A DNA stretch of 64,000 bases from Undaria pinnatifida (taxonomy: Eukaryota > Sar > Phaeophyceae > Laminariales > Alariaceae): the NCBI GenBank assembly GCA_012845835.1, contig JABAKD010000022.1, positions 1,119,501-1,183,500 on the forward strand, in the 5' to 3' direction. This document shows, in pieces, positions 59,401 through 64,000 of this stretch; the stretch's first letter is position 1; the number at the start of each line of letters is the position of its first letter. Under the pieces are notes generated by a model that worked only from the letters and a program-made list of their open reading frames with translations, did not search any database and was not told the DNA's origin. A program made the translations under genes and the position numbers.

Positions 59401-59890
59401 GTCGCGCTGCTTTTGCGCGGCGCAGATTGGCCATTTTGCTATAGTTGCTTTGAGCGGATCTTTTTTTCGTAGCTTTGTTTTCTTCCCAGCGTGGTGGCTG
59501 AATGAGGAGTGCGATGTTGATTTTGGACGTTACCAGAGCTTTAAAACTTTGCGGGGGGATGATGCACCGCCGTAGTTGATGCGATCGGTGCAATGGACCA
59601 AGGCTTACAGGTAGAGACGGCGCTTGCAGGTCCCGTAGTTTTTGCCTCGTAAGGGCCAAGGGCACTGACGGGGGGATTGGTTACCGTGTGATTTTTGTTG
59701 CAAGCCTAAAGTTTTTGCGCTGCTCTCTTTATTTCGCGACGCATAGAACGTCGGCATCTATCTCGAACTGTTGTTCTACGCTGCGCGGAACCGAGACGGG
59801 GCGCACCACCCGCCCTACCGTGACGTTTAGTCAATCGAAACGCACATACATACAACAGCAGCACATGGCAATTAGCAATTAACACTCTTA
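56480..59890. other. No recognised gene
   Basis: Unassigned sequence with a G-run (57278-57302), GGCG units at 57928-57942, and many homopolymer tracts. A roughly 45 bp near-duplicate exists at 56628-56660 and 56690-56722 (GGCGCACAGGGAAGCGGCGCG type). Several frames are open for 60-140 codons, but none resembles a family and none has plausible splice structure. Confidence 0.35.
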
Positions 59891-59894
59891 TAAC

Positions 59895-61142
59895 GCGTGC
59901 TACGAGAGAGAGAGAGAGAGCCTCTATCACTTTTTTTGGTTGAATCGATTTCTGAACGGGCAGGAGCTCCTTCTCCCGAAATCGTCCGAAAACCCGATAT
60001 TTTCAGCTTTGGACTAACATTCGTCGCACTTTTCGGCTGAATGAACCGATTTCTCGCTAGCGGGGGGACTCCTCTTAAAACCCGACATCGTCCGAACTGC
60101 GATATTTTATTTGGGGGAAAAAATGGGGGGAGGCGTGGGGGGGGGGGGGGGAACGCTGCACTTTTTGGCGGAATCGGGTTCTGAACGGCTGGGACGCCTT
60201 AACCCGAAATTTCGTCCTAAATTCAATACTTTTATTCGGGAGAACAGTTTTGTCACACTTTTTGCCTTGATCGATTTCTGAAATTCCAGGAAATGCTTAA
60301 CCCGAAACCGTCCGAAATTCAATCTCCTAAATTTGGTAGGATAATTTTCGGTCTGCTTTTTTTGGCTTAAGTTAATCGGTTTCTGAAAGGCAGGGGCTAC
60401 TTGAAAACCCGGCATCGTCCGAAAAAAATGCATGTTTTTAGTTGGGACAAAATAATTTTTGTCGCGGTTTTTGGCGGAATCGATTCCTGAACGGCAGGAG
60501 GAGCTACTTAAAAACCCGGCATCGTCCGCCAAAATTCCATTTTTTTATTTGGTGGACAAATATTTTTTGTCGCAGTTTTTGGCGGAATCGGTTTCTGAAT
60601 GCCAGCGGCTCCTTGCGAAATTCAATCTCTTAAATTTTCGGAGGATAATTTTCGGCGCGCTTTTTGGCTTTGAATCGGTGTCTAAACGGCAGGGGCTACT
60701 TAAAAACCCGACATCGTCCGCAAAAATTCCGTGTTTTTATTTGGTGGAGAAATAATTTTTTCGTCGCAGTTTTTGTCTGAATCGATTTCTGAATGCCAGG
60801 GAATCCTTGACCCGAAATCGTCCGAAATTCAATGTTTTTTGTAGGGATGGGAACAAAAATAAATGGGGAAAAAAAATGTTGTGCACTATTAATGTACATG
60901 TTATTATAGTAGGCCATGGGATTTTGCTCACATCGTGCATTTCACTTTCATCTTCCCGCGAAATAATCGTTCCTTTTTTTTGTTTCTCCCTTGATACCCC
61001 TCCTCAATTGAGAGGACGAGTATTAATGAGGACAAGAAAAAAAAAACGGTGCGCACGTCGAAATAATCGTTTTTTTTTGTTCTTGATACGACCCCTCCTC
61101 GACTGAGAGAAAAAAAAAAAACGGTGCACATTTGCTACCGAT
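59895..61142 (+). mobile_element. Expanded MITE (family D) with ~105-bp internal tandem repeats
   Basis: Left GCGTGCTACGA followed by a (GA)n expansion and CCTCTATCAC. Nine internal units, each with TTTTTGGCGGAATCGATTTC, TGAACGGCAGGGGCTACTT and AACCCGACATCGTCCGAAA-type blocks, start at about 59931, 60027, 60158, 60254, 60353, 60463, 60572, 60658 and 60765. The normal family right part follows (GGCCATGGGATTTTGCTCA, CCTCAATTGAGAGGACGAG), ending in two tandem right ends (ACGGTGCGCAC at 61046, ACGGTGCACATTTGCTACCG at 61122). Confidence 0.8.
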
Positions 61143-61216
61143 TTCCGACGCCATTCATTATACAAGTACATGGAACCGGAGTGGACGTTTTTCTGTTTTG
61201 TTTGACCAAAAAATCA

Positions 61217-61500
61217 GACGCTTTCTACAAAAGAGGTAGCACTTTTTGGCTCTGTTTTCTATTTTTCTGCCTCTCTCTCTGAATAACGGGACATCTTAAC
61301 CCAAAAACCCGTCGGAAAAAAAAAAGATTTTTTTTTTTGTCGCATGCTTCTCGTTGTATACCTATTAATAGGCACATGGGACTTTTTCATCCGGGATCAA
61401 AGCGGTTTTGTTTATCTCTTGAATCAGTTTTTGGGAGAGGTCGTAAGCTCCCAAATCGAGGAGTAGAATCAGAAAAATGCTGCACCTCTATCGTGACGCG
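61217..61500 (+). mobile_element. MITE (family D)
   Basis: Left GACGCTTTCTACAAAAGAGG and TAGCACTTTTTGG; interior CATCTTAACCCAAAAACCCG, GTTGTATACCTATTAATAGG and AAGCTCCCAAATCGAGGAGT; right GCTGCACCTCTATCGTGACG. Regular single-copy family layout. Confidence 0.78.
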
Positions 61501-61504
61501 TCTT

Positions 61505-61803
61505 GTACACCAGTATACCAGTATACCACATACCATATACCATACACCGTATACCATATACCACAATATACCATATACCATATACCATATACCATATATC
61601 ATATACCATGTACCATATACCATATACCATACAACATATACCATATACCGTATACCATTCAACATATACCATACACCGTATACCATATACCATATACCAT
61701 ATACCATATACCATTTACCATAAACCATATACCATATACCATATACCATACAACATATACCATATACCATATATATACCATATACCATATACCATATCCT
61801 ATA
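61505..61803. repeat. Heptamer tandem repeat (ATATACC)n
   Basis: About 40 ATACCAT/CATATAC units starting right after the MITE right end at 61500. All frames are open as Tyr/His/Ile or Met/Val/Tyr repeats; not genes. Confidence 0.95.
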
Positions 61804-62334
61804 GTATAGTATAGCATACCTAGCGACCGGTAAGGGGTTACCCCCAACTATGTCTACCACCGGGAGCTGAGGCACTCACTCGACTCACTCGACTCACTCG
61901 CACCACTCGCACCACTTGCTCTGCACACCACACCTCTCACCGATAAAAAAAAAAACGTCCAAAGAAGGCGATACGTTTGACGCAGCATCTCATCTCATAG
62001 CTAACCATCCCATCGGGGGGGGCTCATATCGAAAAAAGCAAATCAGCGCGACGAAAGAAAGAAAGAAAGCCTATGAACTTTTTTTTTTTTTTTTTTTTTT
62101 ATCCTCCGGCGGATGGGGAAAAATAAAGCTTTAGCTCACCACACTTCCACGATGAACGCAAGGAACAGGGGGGTGGGTCACTAGCGCGAGTGACCACGAG
62201 CCACTGGAAAAAAAGTGCCCAAAAGGGGGTAATCCACCCTAGCTAACGTAGCATTGGTCCCAACCGAAAAGATACGTGCGCAGGCAGCATGGGCCACACC
62301 TGAAGAAGAAGCCCGGGTTTACTGGGGCGGGGGG
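61804..62334. other. No gene; shared fragment with 48255-48360
   Basis: CTCACTCGACTCACTCGACTC short repeats at 61874-61915, a T23 run at 62080-62102, and a block at 62103-62150 (CGGCGGATGGGGAAAAATAA, ACTTCCACGATGAACGC) resembling 48293-48345. Confidence 0.4.
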
Positions 62335-62470
62335 GCGGGGGAGGGGGTGTACTCAGTTTGTGCATGGCCGTAGTCGTATGACCATAGACCTACTATGCCG
62401 GGACGGAGCACGCCGGGTTTTCACCAGCCAGGCAGACATTGCTTGCACCAAGCGCGAAGCGCCGTAGGGG
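62335..62470 (-). repeat. Dispersed repeat family F, copy 3
   Basis: Reverse complement of 54300-54455: GTGTACTCAGTTTGTGCATG, GCCGTAGTCGTATGACCATA, GCCGGGACGGAGCACGCCGG and TTGCTTGCACCAAGCGCGAA. It is preceded by a G-run, the complement of the C tail, and followed by GGGGGCATGTTAA repeats to 62520. Confidence 0.8.
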
Positions 62471-62929
62471 GGGGGGCATGTTAAGGGGGGGATGTTAGGG
62501 GGGGCATGTTAAGGGGGGGCGTAGTCATTTGTTGCTTGCCTTATTGACCATTGACCACGCATCCCTTTCGAGAAGGAGCACCGTTCCTACTCCTAATCGC
62601 CTAACAGAGACACCTCCAACATTTGCACCGCGCTCATTGCGCTTCTTCAATACCATGGTATACGTCTAGAAACTAATAGAACAGGAGTCACGTTTTCAGG
62701 CACAACTTGCTTCAAGTCAACAGTGTGGGTAGAGTATATAGGGTGGTACACATCTTGCGGTGCCCAGTACAATATTTCCCAATTCGAACAAAGATGATCT
62801 ATCCCCACCCGATGACCCAGACCATTCAATCTAGATATTTAATCAAAGATCCGTGTGACCCAGCTCATTCATGCTGCCCGGTGGGGAGCGGCACGATCTG
62901 CAGGATCTAGCACATGATTATCCTTGTGC

Positions 62930-63080
62930 TCCTTGGCCATGGGACCTGTTCATCCGGTGTGGCAGCAGTTTTATTCTTGTCCGAATCAGTTGTTGGCCTC
63001 GAGAGGTCTTAAGCTCCCAAATTGAGAAACCTCAAGAGCAAAAAAAGTGGTGCGTGCGGTAGCTCTACCGTAGCACGCGG
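62930..63080 (+). mobile_element. MITE (family D), right half
   Basis: CTCCTTGGCCATGGGACCTG, CTTAAGCTCCCAAATTGAGA and CTCTACCGTAGCACGCGG. The left end is not seen. Nothing is recognised at 62520-62930 or 63080-63870. Confidence 0.65.
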
Positions 63081-63878
63081 CAGCAATTCCCGCACGACAT
63101 CGCATGGAACGGTATATCTACAGGTAGAATAGGTGGACCTGTTTTTCTCCTCATCTGGGAGGGTCTTTACCCCTCCGAGACCAAAAAACATTTTTTGAGT
63201 ACGCTGGAAGTTCGACTCGATGGACAAAACTATCCCATGTTAAGGTACCCTCTGGGGTGTGACATTTTTTTTCGCCAACAAGAATGAAATGAACGAGATT
63301 CCGGCCGCTTTGGGCTAAGGAGGCCCGTCATCCAAACAACCACCCCCCCCTCCCAAAACAAAATGCTCTTAGAATACCAGCACGCGGGTCATAGGATAAC
63401 ACCTACTGATGTAGATCGTCTAGGTCGTGATCTGCCCAATCTGTGTCCGATCTATAGATCGTGATCTGTCCGAGGTGCGAACGGGGTGGTTAGACTAACC
63501 GCCTTCGTTTCTCGCCATAGGGTTGCCCTAGGCCGTCGACGCCTGGCGCCTCGAATGTGCCTATCTTTGCGAAAGGCAAAACACTGCTGCTGTATGTGCT
63601 CCAAAAACAGGCGATAACGGATATATAAGGCATGCGCGTTGAGCACTAAAACGCCGCCGATAAGACATACAAACTCCCCGAAACCGTGGTTCATGGTCAC
63701 CTAATTACGGAATTCATAGCAAGCTTTACTCGTACGACAACGCAAATCTAGTTAAGACGCAGCGTACAGCATTTTCGCCAAAAAATTGAGATCTAAAAGG
63801 CCACTCACTGCAAACATGATCCCACAACTAATTCCAATTTTTTTTTTTCATCAAAATCGCGGGTGCAGCTCTAAAGGG

Positions 63879-63927
63879 GTTGCAAGACTAATGCCTAACT
63901 AAGTCGCGCCCTTAACCCCTTTAGAGC
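63879..63927. repeat. Perfect 14-bp hairpin and start of a family C copy
   Basis: GCTCTAAAGGGGTT is inverted perfectly as AACCCCTTTAGAGC with a 21-base loop. From 63958 to the window edge, GATTTTGTCCCCAAAAACGG matches the 5' block of family C (41325), so a further copy continues outside. Confidence 0.65.
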
Positions 63928-64000
63928 CCCCGAACCCCTCCCTTTACTAAATCCAAGTGATTTTGTCCCCAAAAACGGGTTTCCAGTTGTAGAGGAGTTA

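Overview
This is eukaryotic nuclear DNA. It has spliced coding sequence, a chromodomain-less Ty3/gypsy retrotransposon, an APE-type LINE, several SINE and MITE families, and kilobase-scale microsatellites; nothing looks prokaryotic, viral or organellar. The element types, the acidic DOMON protein with an Ala/Pro/Thr stalk, and the GC-rich codon use suggest a stramenopile alga with a repeat-rich genome. A brown alga is my best guess, at low to moderate confidence.

Layout. 1-7.5 kb: a possible exon at the very edge, then MITEs and low-complexity repeats. 7.5-19.7 kb: a decayed Ty3/gypsy element. Its order is a zinc-knuckle-like remnant, a NADAR (YbiA/DUF1768) domain, an aspartic protease, reverse transcriptase, RNase H, integrase and a C-terminal domain. 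It carries an exact 8 x 465 bp tandem array built from the 3' end of the NADAR region, and a 1,212 bp insertion in the RT with a 5 bp target duplication. 20.4-23.9 kb: a decayed LINE (endonuclease plus RT) that runs into a 700 bp GGGGGA repeat. 24.5-34 kb: SINEs, a roughly 210 bp satellite array with repeated CCAAT boxes, and scattered TAGTCTA motifs. 34.3-55.6 kb: the one host gene I can support, a secreted DOMON-domain protein. Its recognised exons at 34.3, 50.2 and 54.5 kb are separated by about 15.7 kb and 4.2 kb of repeat-filled intron. 55.6-64 kb: tandem duplications, more MITEs and short repeats.

The most unusual items are the NADAR domain inside a retrotransposon polyprotein and its later array amplification; the DOMON gene stretched over at least 21 kb by repeats, with a repeat tail apparently supplying a splice-site pyrimidine tract; a hAT-like element with a perfect 8 bp target duplication inside that gene; a new-looking tRNA-derived SINE family; and a MITE family in which microsatellites and tandem arrays have grown from the element's own ends. 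All retroelement frames here are broken, so these copies are fossils. No database search was possible, so novelty is unverified throughout.
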